Shown: positions 1 through 6,444 of the stretch, piece after piece
Numbering within the stretch: position 1 is the stretch's first letter
Layout: the number at the start of each line of letters is the position of its first letter
From: an uncultured bacterium
GTDB lineage: Bacteria > Patescibacteriota > Saccharimonadia > Saccharimonadales > CAIOMD01
Reading direction: 5' to 3'
Length of the DNA: 8,662 nucleotides
NCBI GenBank assembly: GCA_903880655.1
Contig: CAIRQE010000033.1
Span: 1 to 8,662 of the forward strand
Position numbers and translations under genes: made by a program
Notes under the pieces: model-generated
Seen by the model: only the letters and a program-made list of their open reading frames with translations
Databases searched by the model: none
What the model was told of the DNA's origin: nothing

Positions 1-1
1 A

Positions 2-421
2 TCTATCGTTACTCTAGCCAACATTTCTTCCCTAGTACTTGTTTCGCGAGATCTCGTAGCCGGCACAACACTTCCAGGAAAAACTCTTTTATTTGCTGCA
101 GTATCAATTTTTCTTACCAATATTATAATGTTCGGATTATGGTACTGGGAAATCGATAGTCCCGGACTCACCGGACACTTCAAAGAAGATGCAAAAGCCC
201 ATTTTTTGTTTCCACAAATGGAAATGAAACATATCATCGAACAGTGGCGACCTACCTTTTTCGATTACCTATATGTTTCAGTGACAAATGCTTCTGCGTT
301 TAGCCCAACTGACGTCATGCCGCTTACTCATCGCGTTAAAGCGCTCATGGGAACTCAGTCCGTAGTATCGTTACTTACCGTAGCGCTCGTCACCGCGCGA
401 GCCGTAAATATCCTATCCTAA
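2..421 (+). CDS. C-terminal part of a multi-pass membrane protein, pore-loop-like, function unknown
   Basis: The frame is open from base 2 to the TAA at 419-421 and has no start inside the window, so the gene begins upstream; 139 residues are visible. I see about three hydrophobic segments (visible residues 1-15, 24-46 and 112-138). Between the last two lies an amphipathic stretch with FDYLY (87-91) and then SVTNASAFSPTDVMPLT (93-109). This resembles the C-terminal half of a widespread uncharacterised family, near DUF1345, in which a short re-entrant loop precedes the last helix, much as in two-helix ion channels. The channel comparison is inference. The ATG at 128 is internal to the hydrophobic region and is probably not the true start. 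The 3' end overlaps the 3' end of cyoE by 9 bp on the other strand. Coding status is strong; function is open. Confidence 0.75.
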   Translation, partial: SIVTLANISSLVLVSRDLVAGTTLPGKTLLFAAVSIFLTNIIMFGLWYWEIDSPGLTGHFKEDAKAHFLFPQMEMKHIIEQWRPTFFDYLYVSVTNASAFSPTDVMPLTHRVKALMGTQSVVSLLTVALVTARAVNILS

Positions 422-1294
422 GTGTCTTCCAAAGGATACAAAGAAACAGAAGGTCAGAAGAACAATTAAAGAGGCCTTAAAGACCGTTCGCGCCCACTTC
501 TCGCTATCACGTATCGATGCACTCTTTAAGGCTTTTAAATACCACCACACGCTAACTACGGTAAGCGCAACCGTATAGATTGTTCCCGTATAACTAAATA
601 CACTAAATAAAAGTACCACTACGAAAAATATACCAATATACAATTTTATAAGTTTTTGAGTTGTGCGAACGCCACGTTTCACGGAAATTACCGGCAAACC
701 GGCGCTCAGGTAGTCATTGTGTCGAAATAACGCAATGGCATAAAAATGAGCCATCTGCCAAGCAGTCAGTGCCAAAAAAAGAAGTATAGCGGGTGTTGTT
801 ATTGATCCAGTTACTGCAGTGAAGCCTGCTACTGGCGGAAGAGAACCGGCGATTGCACCAATTTCAGTACTGCGTATTGTTTTGCGTTTCGCAAGCCCAT
901 AGATAAGGACGTAATCAACAAGAGCAATTAGACCAAGCAGCACAGTAACATCGTTTGTTATGTGCATCAAAAGATAAAATCCTAGCAACGCGAGTATCGT
1001 TGCGTAAATAAGTGCATTCTTTACAGAGATTTTTCCAGAAACTATGGCTCTCGTTTTAGTGCGATCCATTCTAACGTCTATTTTTCGATCTAGCACGTTA
1101 TTGAAAACACAACCAGAAGCCATCACGAGGCAAATAGAGATCAAAGTGCCCGCAAAGAGTGTTGGGCTGAAATGATGGGTACAAGCAAGCAGAAACCCAG
1201 CAATAATCGAGAGCGCATTACCATAAATTATGCCCGGCTTCGTAAGACGGTAGTATTCATTTATCTGTTTTTTGGCATGAGCCGTAAGCTGCAC
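413..1294 (-). CDS. cyoE: Protoheme IX farnesyltransferase (heme O synthase)
   Basis: This UbiA-family membrane prenyltransferase joins farnesyl diphosphate to heme B to make heme O, the high-spin heme of bo3 oxidase. The 293-aa length is normal for CyoE/CtaB. The first prenyl-diphosphate/Mg motif is at residues 61-79 (GCVFNNVLDRKIDVRMDRT), with N65, D69, D73 and D77. YRLTKPGI (15-22) and WQMAHFYAIALFRHNDY (179-195) are further family signatures, and the E. coli-like pattern continues through VSVWWYLKAL. About eight to nine hydrophobic helices are apparent. It is the last cyo gene. Its GTG start lies 2 bp after the cyoD stop, and the only purine-rich stretch (AGGAAGA) lies about 17 bases upstream, so translation probably relies on coupling to cyoD. 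Its 3' end overlaps the opposing membrane gene by 9 bp, and I see no terminator. Confidence 0.96.
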   Translation of the reverse strand: MQLTAHAKKQINEYYRLTKPGIIYGNALSIIAGFLLACTHHFSPTLFAGTLISICLVMASGCVFNNVLDRKIDVRMDRTKTRAIVSGKISVKNALIYATILALLGFYLLMHITNDVTVLLGLIALVDYVLIYGLAKRKTIRSTEIGAIAGSLPPVAGFTAVTGSITTPAILLFLALTAWQMAHFYAIALFRHNDYLSAGLPVISVKRGVRTTQKLIKLYIGIFFVVVLLFSVFSYTGTIYTVALTVVSVWWYLKALKSASIRDSEKWARTVFKASLIVLLTFCFFVSFGRHLG

Positions 1295-1296
1295 GA

Positions 1297-1659
1297 TTAA
1301 AATGGCTGATCTTCCTGCGTTGGTACCATATTCATCATTGAGTAATTAAGATTATTCATAATCCAGATTGATCCAACTACTAGGATTATTATTATGCCGA
1401 CAGCTGCAAGAAGCGCTTGTAAATTCCATCGCGGTTTTTTCTCTCGACCAAGATGGAGGAAGAAAATGAGCTGCACTACCAACTGCAAGATTGCCAATGA
1501 CAATACAAGGACATTAATGAATAAATGCGAATAGCGGCGGTGCCCGCTTGTTACGTGAGCATTAACAACACTCCAAGCAATAAGAGTGGAAATAAGAGAT
1601 AGCACAAAACCGGTAACGTATGCCTTAAAAGCTTTCGATCTATACATTGAATTTTCCAT
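1297..1659 (-). CDS. cyoD: Cytochrome bo3 quinol oxidase subunit IV
   Basis: This small subunit supports assembly and CuB binding of the bo3 complex in the cytoplasmic membrane. The 120 residues form three helices (about 13-33, 46-69, 80-101). Family signatures are LQLVVQLIFFLHLG (58-71), WNLQALL (78-84) and the closing LVVGSIWIMNNLNYSMM (93-109), which match the E. coli CyoD pattern closely. It is slightly longer than E. coli CyoD (about 109 aa), with an extra polar C-terminal tail. The ATG at 1659 sits 1 bp after the cyoC stop. A second ATG four codons in (M5) is an equally possible start, since neither has a strong Shine-Dalgarno sequence. Position and order in the operon support the call. 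Confidence 0.95.
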   Translation of the reverse strand: MENSMYRSKAFKAYVTGFVLSLISTLIAWSVVNAHVTSGHRRYSHLFINVLVLSLAILQLVVQLIFFLHLGREKKPRWNLQALLAAVGIIIILVVGSIWIMNNLNYSMMNMVPTQEDQPF

Positions 1660-1660
1660 T

Positions 1661-2254
1661 TTAAATAACCCCCAGTAGATATACGACGCTGAAAATAAAT
1701 ATCCACACGACGTCTAAAAAGTGCCAGAAGATACTAAACATAGTAAGCCTTTTAACTGATGTTTCGTTGAGGCCTTTTTTATAAATATAAACTAGAATTC
1801 CACCTAACCACAAAAGACCAACTGTTATGTGCAGTCCATGCGTACCGACAAGAGTAAAATATGAGGAGAGGAAACCGCTCGTTCGCCATGAACTGCCACT
1901 ATGATCTAATTTTGCGAATTCATTGATTTCAAGGGCTAGAAAACTTGCGCCAAGTACTCCAGTAGCACCAAGCCAAATAAAGGTATCCTTTATCCTTGAA
2001 CGCTGAGCAGCCAACATTGCAAGACCGCTCGTAAAGCTACTGGTGAGCAAAATGAGTGTTTGCATCAGAACAAAGGGAAGACTAAATAGTTCAGCGCCAT
2101 TTCTTCCGCCTGCTGTATTGTTTTTTAGAACAATAAAAACTGCGAAAAGGGAAGCGAATAAAATACAGTCGGTCATCATATACACCCAAAAACCAAGCAG
2201 GGAGGTTGCTGTTTCTTCATCTATTTCTTTATGCATTGGTGAAACTTTTGTCAT
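1661..2254 (-). CDS. cyoC: Cytochrome bo3 quinol oxidase subunit III
   Basis: Subunit III of the heme-copper oxidase stabilises the catalytic subunit and its proton uptake; it carries no cofactor. The 197 residues contain five hydrophobic helices, the short form typical of quinol oxidases (E. coli 204 aa). Recognisable blocks are LLGFWVYMMTDCILFASLFA (19-38), TAGG (47-50), LALEINEF (106-113) with the conserved Glu110, LVGTHGLHITVGLLW (135-149) and FWHFLDVVWIFIF (176-188). Its ATG overlaps the cyoB stop as ATGA (2251-2254), a classic coupling arrangement. A G-rich run GTGGGGG, with the GGGGG at 2262-2266, ends 7 bases before the start and may act as the ribosome binding site. Confidence 0.97.
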   Translation of the reverse strand: MTKVSPMHKEIDEETATSLLGFWVYMMTDCILFASLFAVFIVLKNNTAGGRNGAELFSLPFVLMQTLILLTSSFTSGLAMLAAQRSRIKDTFIWLGATGVLGASFLALEINEFAKLDHSGSSWRTSGFLSSYFTLVGTHGLHITVGLLWLGGILVYIYKKGLNETSVKRLTMFSIFWHFLDVVWIFIFSVVYLLGVI

Positions 2255-4224
2255 AGCAGTGCCCCCACTCTTTTGTTTTCAATTGCCTCAACTTCTGCTG
2301 CAGATATGAGGTAGGTTGTATTGTCATTGAACGATCGTACCAAGAAAGTTATCACAATTCCGAGTACTGCTAGAATAATCGTTGGCGGAAAATGCCAAAT
2401 AACTGAAAAGGCAAACATGAGGGCCCAACCAGCCATAAATATACCGAATGGAGAGTTATTAGGCATCTCAATTGCGCTGAACTTACGCTTAGGAAGTTTC
2501 AACTTTAGTTGCTTAACTCTATAGAATTCATCACGATCAGATACCGTTGGAATGACCGCGAAGTTATAAACTGGTGCCGGAGAACTGGTGGACCATTCAA
2601 GCGTTCTTCCATTCCATGGATCGCCAGTTGTATCCATATTCTGCTTCCTATTCCTGATTGATTTGTAGAACATAAGTAATTGGACACCGACACCAGCAAG
2701 AATAATTAAAACACCAACGCCTGCCACGATGAACAGGCCTTGCCAGCCAAGCGATGCATCATAATGATCAAGTCTTCTTGTGGCACCCATGAGTCCTAAA
2801 ATATACAACGGCGTAAAAGCGCAAATAAACCCAGCAATCCACAAATAGGCCGCTAACTTGCCAAGCTTTTCATCAAGCTTAAAACCAAATACCTTCGGGA
2901 ACCAATAGGCGATTCCGGCAAAATAGCCAAAGAGTGCTCCACCCACAATCATGGTATGAAAATGAGCAACTAAGAATAATGTGTTGTGCAGCTGAAAATC
3001 GATCGGTGGAACACCAAGCATAACTCCTGCAGCTCCTCCGATACTAAAGGTAATAACAAAACCTATGAACCATATCATGGGGCTCGCAAAATTAATTCGC
3101 CCTCGATACATCGTAAACAACCAATTAAATACCTTAACTCCAGTTGGGATTGCTATAATCATAGTCATAATTCCGAAGAAGGCATTAACATTCGCACCTG
3201 CACCCATTGTGAAGAAATGGTGCAACCATACAACAAAGGAAAGCGCGGTGATAGCTATGATTGCATACACCATTGAAGCATAGCCGAATAATCGCTTACG
3301 ACTAAACGTTGCTACAATTTCGGAATAAATACCAAAGGCAGGGAGTATCAAAATATAAACTTCAGGATGCCCCCAGGCCCAAATTAGATTGACGTACATC
3401 ATTGCGTTTCCGCCGCCAGTTGTTGTGAAGAAATGAGTACCGATAGTTCTATCTAAGGTAAGCAGAACTAGTGTAACCGTAAGAATCGGAAAGGCTGCTG
3501 CAACAAGCGACATTGCCGCAAGCACTGACCAAACAAAAACGGGCATTTTCATCATAGTCATTCCAGGTGCTCTTTTGGTTAGAATTGTGGTGATGAAATT
3601 AATTCCAGAAAGTAACGTTCCTATACCAGCAATTTGGATACACCATATCCAATAATCTACACCAACCCCTGGGCTAAATTGCAGTTCAGAAAGTGGCGGA
3701 TAAGCAAGCCAGCCAGTCGCAGCAAATTCACCACCAAAAACGAGTGATAAATTAATCAGGATTGCTCCTGCGACGTACATCCAAAAACTGAGGTTATTTA
3801 AGAGCGGGAAGGCGACATCCCTGGATCCAATCTGTAGCGGTACAATAAGATTTATGATTCCAAAAACAAGACCCATAGCAACAAAGAAGATCATCATTGT
3901 TCCATGCGCGGTAAATATTTGCTGAAAATGATCTGAGCTGACAATACCGTGAGATGCCCCGGATGAGGTAGCCTGCTGGAAGCGAAGCAGCACCGTATCA
4001 GCAAGTCCTCGCAGTAGCATGACTCCAGCGACCACGAGATACATAATTCCAATCTTTTTATGATCAACAGAAGTGAGCCAATTTTTCCAAAGCCAACCAA
4101 CTTTTTTGAAATAAATAAGTGCTAAGCCGATTAAAAGCCCCGCACCAACAACCATTAACTGCCCGAAGAGAAGGACCATTCGATCAGTACCGGGCACTTC
4201 AGCAGCGCCAAAGATTGAGAGCAC
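2251..4224 (-). CDS. cyoB: Cytochrome bo3 quinol oxidase subunit I (catalytic, heme b / heme o-CuB)
   Basis: This catalytic subunit reduces O2 to water with electrons from quinol and pumps protons. At 657 aa it is near the E. coli length (663). Quinol-site residues are present: R72, D76, H99 and Q102, equivalent to E. coli R71, D75, H98 and Q101. Heme ligands are H107 and H423 (low-spin) and H421 (high-spin). CuB ligands are H286, H335 and H336, with Y290 of the His-Tyr cross-link. The D-channel entrance Asp is D136 (GSRDVAFP), and E288 and K-channel K364 (PTGVK) are present. A C-terminal region of subunit-I type follows. The start is GTG at 4224, sharing one base with the cyoA stop (TAGTG). 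GGAGGG at 4231-4236 lies 6 bases upstream and no in-frame ATG is nearby. The stop is TGA. Nothing looks degraded. Confidence 0.98.
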   Translation of the reverse strand: MLSIFGAAEVPGTDRMVLLFGQLMVVGAGLLIGLALIYFKKVGWLWKNWLTSVDHKKIGIMYLVVAGVMLLRGLADTVLLRFQQATSSGASHGIVSSDHFQQIFTAHGTMMIFFVAMGLVFGIINLIVPLQIGSRDVAFPLLNNLSFWMYVAGAILINLSLVFGGEFAATGWLAYPPLSELQFSPGVGVDYWIWCIQIAGIGTLLSGINFITTILTKRAPGMTMMKMPVFVWSVLAAMSLVAAAFPILTVTLVLLTLDRTIGTHFFTTTGGGNAMMYVNLIWAWGHPEVYILILPAFGIYSEIVATFSRKRLFGYASMVYAIIAITALSFVVWLHHFFTMGAGANVNAFFGIMTMIIAIPTGVKVFNWLFTMYRGRINFASPMIWFIGFVITFSIGGAAGVMLGVPPIDFQLHNTLFLVAHFHTMIVGGALFGYFAGIAYWFPKVFGFKLDEKLGKLAAYLWIAGFICAFTPLYILGLMGATRRLDHYDASLGWQGLFIVAGVGVLIILAGVGVQLLMFYKSIRNRKQNMDTTGDPWNGRTLEWSTSSPAPVYNFAVIPTVSDRDEFYRVKQLKLKLPKRKFSAIEMPNNSPFGIFMAGWALMFAFSVIWHFPPTIILAVLGIVITFLVRSFNDNTTYLISAAEVEAIENKRVGALL

Positions 4225-5165
4225 TACATTCCCTCCATAGATGACATATTCATTCCATTCATTGTATTAGTTTTACCATTATCTGGGTCTTGTTGAAATG
4301 GTAGATATTGATTCACGATAGTATCAAATAATCCATTTTCTACGGTTCCAAATGCGAAGGGTGATACGTTCTGTGATGGCAGGGAGAGTTGGCGTAGCGT
4401 ATATTTGGTTAGTGCTTGCGGTTGTGATGTCATAGAATTGGCCCACTGGCTAAATGATTGCGTATCGACAGCCGAAACGTCAAAATGCATGCCTGCAAAA
4501 CCCTTTCCAGAGATATTAGCCGACCCTCCTCTATAGATTCCTGGTTTTGATGCAATAAGGTGCAACTGCGTATTCATGCCAGCCATTGCATAAATTTGCC
4601 CACCAAGTTGTGGTATCCATAGCGAATTCATAGCGCCTTCTGAAGTGATAGAAAAGTCTATCGGGTGATTGACTGGGATCGTTAGTTGATTAACCGTTGC
4701 AATACCATAATCTGGATATATAAAAAGCCATTTCCAGTTCATTGCTACCGCTTGAATTCTGACTGGTGTTTGATTTGAACTCAGCGGTTTAAATGGATCA
4801 AGCTTATGGGTTTGGTTCCATGTAACGATTGATAAGACAGTAATTATTCCAAGCGGGATTGCCCACCATATTAGCTCTAGCAATACGTTAGAATATTCAG
4901 GTGCATATTTTTTAGATTTCTTGGATTCCCGAAAAGTAAAGATTATATAAAATAATATTCCGAAAACCGGAATAATAACAATAAGACTTAAAAAAGCTGC
5001 AAATTTCATTAAGTTCATCTCAGATTGAGCTATTTGCCCCCGTGGAGTGAGTACCGCTATCGTATGGTGGCGCACGATTAAAAATAAAATAAAGCAAAAA
5101 ACTACAAATAAAGTTACGGCTATAAGAAAAATTTTACTCGGAGTTAATTTACCCTTTTTTGACAC
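4224..5165 (-). CDS. cyoA: Cytochrome bo3 quinol oxidase subunit II (no CuA site)
   Basis: This is the periplasm-facing cupredoxin subunit of the oxidase. The 313 residues give an N-terminal hydrophobic segment (11-31), two membrane helices (about 54-77 and 97-115) and a soluble beta domain (135-232) with MNWKWLFIYPDYGIATVNQ (142-160) and IPQLGGQIYAMAGM (184-197). The loop that binds CuA in cytochrome c oxidases reads SANISGKGFAGMHF (215-228) with no Cys pair, so the donor is quinol and not cytochrome c. The tail is Met-rich (MNGMNMSSMEGM), as in E. coli. Unlike E. coli CyoA there is no good lipobox: the only Cys in the first helix is C24, preceded by Phe, so the N-terminus is probably an uncleaved anchor. 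The start is GTG with AGGGGA (5171-5176) 5 bases upstream. It is the first gene of the operon. Confidence 0.97.
   Translation of the reverse strand: MSKKGKLTPSKIFLIAVTLFVVFCFILFLIVRHHTIAVLTPRGQIAQSEMNLMKFAAFLSLIVIIPVFGILFYIIFTFRESKKSKKYAPEYSNVLLELIWWAIPLGIITVLSIVTWNQTHKLDPFKPLSSNQTPVRIQAVAMNWKWLFIYPDYGIATVNQLTIPVNHPIDFSITSEGAMNSLWIPQLGGQIYAMAGMNTQLHLIASKPGIYRGGSANISGKGFAGMHFDVSAVDTQSFSQWANSMTSQPQALTKYTLRQLSLPSQNVSPFAFGTVENGLFDTIVNQYLPFQQDPDNGKTNTMNGMNMSSMEGM
4231..4236 (-). promoter_or_regulatory. Ribosome binding site deciding the cyoB GTG start
   Basis: GGAGGG on the minus strand, lying inside the last codons of cyoA, ends 6 bases before the GTG at 4224. It is a near-perfect Shine-Dalgarno sequence. 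It makes the GTG overlapping the cyoA stop the best start for cyoB, as no in-frame ATG lies nearby. Confidence 0.8.
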
Positions 5166-5170
5166 GCTCG

Positions 5171-5176
5171 TCCCCT
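5171..5176 (-). promoter_or_regulatory. Ribosome binding site for cyoA
   Basis: AGGGGA on the minus strand ends 5 bases before the GTG at 5163-5165. It supports GTG as the start of cyoA and hence the full N-terminal anchor helix. Confidence 0.75.
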
Positions 5177-5214
5177 GAATTACAATGCTGCTTATTCTTA
5201 GTAATAACTATACC

Positions 5215-5244
5215 ATTTTACGATTCATTTACTAGCGCTGTTAA
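5215..5244 (-). promoter_or_regulatory. Candidate sigma70-type promoter of the cyo operon
   Basis: Read on the minus strand, TTAACA (5239-5244, 5 of 6 to consensus) and TAAAAT (5215-5220, 5 of 6) are 18 bp apart. Transcription would begin near 5208, giving a leader of about 43 bases before the cyoA GTG. A second -10-like hexamer, TATAGT (5207-5212), has no good -35. The -35 overlaps the first copy of the direct repeat at 5238-5269. Confidence 0.45.
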
Positions 5245-5269
5245 ATTAAATATTACACTGTTAGTTTAA
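5238..5269. repeat. Two direct repeats, 20 bp apart, in the cyo/rplY divergent promoter region
   Basis: CTGTTAAATTAA (5238-5249) and CTGTTAGTTTAA (5258-5269) match at 10 of 12 positions and start exactly 20 bp apart, about two helical turns. A shorter third match, CTGTTT, begins at 5271. Such phased repeats can be operator half-sites. The first covers the candidate cyo -35 and the second lies where the rplY -35 should be. The AT-rich composition makes chance possible. Confidence 0.35.
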
Positions 5270-5287
5270 GCTGTTTCAGGGTACAAT
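5258..5287 (+). promoter_or_regulatory. Candidate rplY promoter
   Basis: TACAAT at 5282-5287 is a good -10 (5 of 6). At 17-18 bp spacing the -35 region is TGTTAG or CTGTTA, which matches poorly, so an activator or a lax -35 is implied. Transcription would start near 5294, leaving about 20 bases before the GTG with its Shine-Dalgarno sequence at 5302-5307. Confidence 0.4.
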
Positions 5288-5301
5288 GGTTGAATAAATA
5301 T

Positions 5302-5307
5302 GGAGTG
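5302..5307 (+). promoter_or_regulatory. Ribosome binding site choosing the rplY GTG start
   Basis: GGAGTG ends 6 bases before the GTG at 5314. It favours that start over the in-frame TTG at 5290, which would add eight residues that do not fit the family and has no Shine-Dalgarno sequence. Confidence 0.7.
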
Positions 5308-5313
5308 TTTTTA

Positions 5314-5964
5314 GTGAGTAAAGAAGTAATCACAGTAGATTTAAATAAACGTGAAGTAATTGGTAAAGGCCTCAATAAGCTAAAAGCTGAAGGTCTTATT
5401 CCTGCAGTTATTCACCAACCTGGTAAAGAATCATTGATTGTTTCTGGCAATTTCATCGAACTATCTAAGATTTACGCAAAAGCGGGTCGTCACCATCCTG
5501 TTAACGTAACGATTGGCTCCGACAAGCTTCTAACCATTATCAAAGACGTTGATGTGGATCCAGCTAAGAACAAAATCCGGCACATTGTATTCGGTGCAAT
5601 TAATCTGAAAGAAAAAGTGTACACTGTTGTTCCTGTGACACTCACAGGAGACGCTCCTGCTACCCGTGCGAATTTACTTGTCCACCAATTGATCGAAGAA
5701 GTAGAAGTAGCGGCACTTCCAAATGACCTACCTGATAGCATTAATGTTTCAATCGAAAGCCTCACTGAAGTCGACGATCGAATCACTATTGGCGATATCA
5801 CTCCTCCAAATGGCGTCGAAATTGAAGTCGATAAAGATCAAGTTATTGTTATCGTTGACGCACCTCACCAAGAATCAGAAGAAGCTCCAGAATCCGAAAC
5901 TGCTACAGAAGCACCTACTGCAGAAGCAGCCAGCACTCCTGCAGCTGACGAAGCTAAAAACTAA
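5314..5964 (+). CDS. rplY: Large-subunit ribosomal protein L25 (bL25, CTC/TL5 form)
   Basis: bL25 binds 5S rRNA in the 50S subunit. From the GTG start the protein has 216 residues. The N-terminal 5S-binding domain (about 1-94) shows GKGLNKLKAEGLIPAVIH (17-34) and TIIKDVDVDPAKNKIRHIVF (74-93). The second beta domain of TL5/CTC type (about 101-185) shows VVPVTLTGDAP, VEVAALPNDLPDSINVSIESL (130-150) and the closing TPPNGVEI. The last 31 residues are a low-complexity Glu/Ala/Thr/Pro acidic tail, common in this form. Departures from the usual pattern are KDVDVDP where most members have KDVQxDP, and HIVF where HVDF is usual, so 5S rRNA contacts may differ slightly. It is divergent from cyo and its stop is 1 bp from the stop of the opposing gene. 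Confidence 0.93.
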   Translation: MSKEVITVDLNKREVIGKGLNKLKAEGLIPAVIHQPGKESLIVSGNFIELSKIYAKAGRHHPVNVTIGSDKLLTIIKDVDVDPAKNKIRHIVFGAINLKEKVYTVVPVTLTGDAPATRANLLVHQLIEEVEVAALPNDLPDSINVSIESLTEVDDRITIGDITPPNGVEIEVDKDQVIVIVDAPHQESEEAPESETATEAPTAEAASTPAADEAKN

Positions 5965-5965
5965 A

Positions 5966-6391
5966 TTACTTTATATATTTCTTAGAAAAACTGTAGCTAA
6001 TTATTGAAATAGCGGCAGATAAAGACATTCCCCATACGATATCTATAATGGTAATCGTGGTCGGCCAATGAGGAAGAACTGCCTGACAACTAAGATCAAA
6101 GGTTGCATAAGTGAACAGCCCGAAGAGCGCCCCTCTTGATGCGGCAAATTTAATGGTATTTTTCTTTTGTAGCGCTGGCAGAATAACGAAAATCATTAAG
6201 CCGATTGGAAATAACAAATAAAAAAGTACTGCCGGAGCGAGACTAACTTTTGGAGCCATTAAAAAACCAATATAATGTTTATATATTTTTGGGGATATAA
6301 ACGTCAGCCAAACTCCGTCAATAACGCTGAGCGTTAACAGGGTTGTTAAATATATTCGAACCGTTTTTGTGTTTATCATAGGTAAACACAT
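5966..6391 (-). CDS. DUF2177-type four-helix membrane protein
   Basis: The function is unknown. The 141 residues contain about four hydrophobic segments (10-32, 50-72, 85-103, 112-134). Landmarks that match my memory of the DUF2177 family are D25-G-V-W in helix 1, KHYIGFLMAP (38-47), LAPAVLFYLLFPIGLMIFVILPAL (51-74), GALFGLFTYATFDLSCQAVL (87-106), WP (109-110) and D117 followed by WG (120-121). Conserved acids within helices suggest transport or ligand binding, which is inference. Length is typical of the family. The start could be the ATG at 6391 or the one at 6379 (M5); neither has a Shine-Dalgarno sequence. It converges tail to tail with rplY, one base apart, and is preceded by the structured noncoding gap. 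Confidence 0.85.
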   Translation of the reverse strand: MCLPMINTKTVRIYLTTLLTLSVIDGVWLTFISPKIYKHYIGFLMAPKVSLAPAVLFYLLFPIGLMIFVILPALQKKNTIKFAASRGALFGLFTYATFDLSCQAVLPHWPTTITIIDIVWGMSLSAAISIISYSFSKKYIK

Positions 6392-6419
6392 TGTAACGTA
6401 ATTTATTCTTAGCCAAAAT

Positions 6420-6437
6420 ACTTATTATTAAATAAGT
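6420..6437. repeat. AT-rich perfect inverted repeat upstream of the DUF2177 gene
   Basis: ACTTATT (6420-6426) and AATAAGT (6431-6437) are perfect 7-bp complements around an ATTA loop. The repeat sits 29 bp upstream of the DUF2177 start and just 5' of the candidate RNA on the other strand. It could be an operator between two divergent transcripts. On the minus strand it is followed by ATTTT, which makes a weak terminator or attenuator conceivable. Composition alone could also produce it. Confidence 0.35.
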
Positions 6438-6444
6438 GCTTTGG

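Noticed and set aside
475..531. Inverted repeat CCTTAAAG / CTTTAAGG
   Set aside because: It lies well inside the cyoE coding region with a loop of about 40 bases and no T-rich tail, so chance is the simplest explanation.
2986..3283. Plus-strand frames within cyoB
   Set aside because: They lie antisense to an unambiguous catalytic subunit with all active-site residues, and their translations resemble no protein.
5173..5281. CCCTGAA and TTCAGGG as a widely spaced inverted pair flanking the cyo/rplY gap
   Set aside because: The left arm is the cyoA Shine-Dalgarno region and the right arm touches the rplY -10. The arms are about 95 bp apart and seven bases long, too weak to claim.
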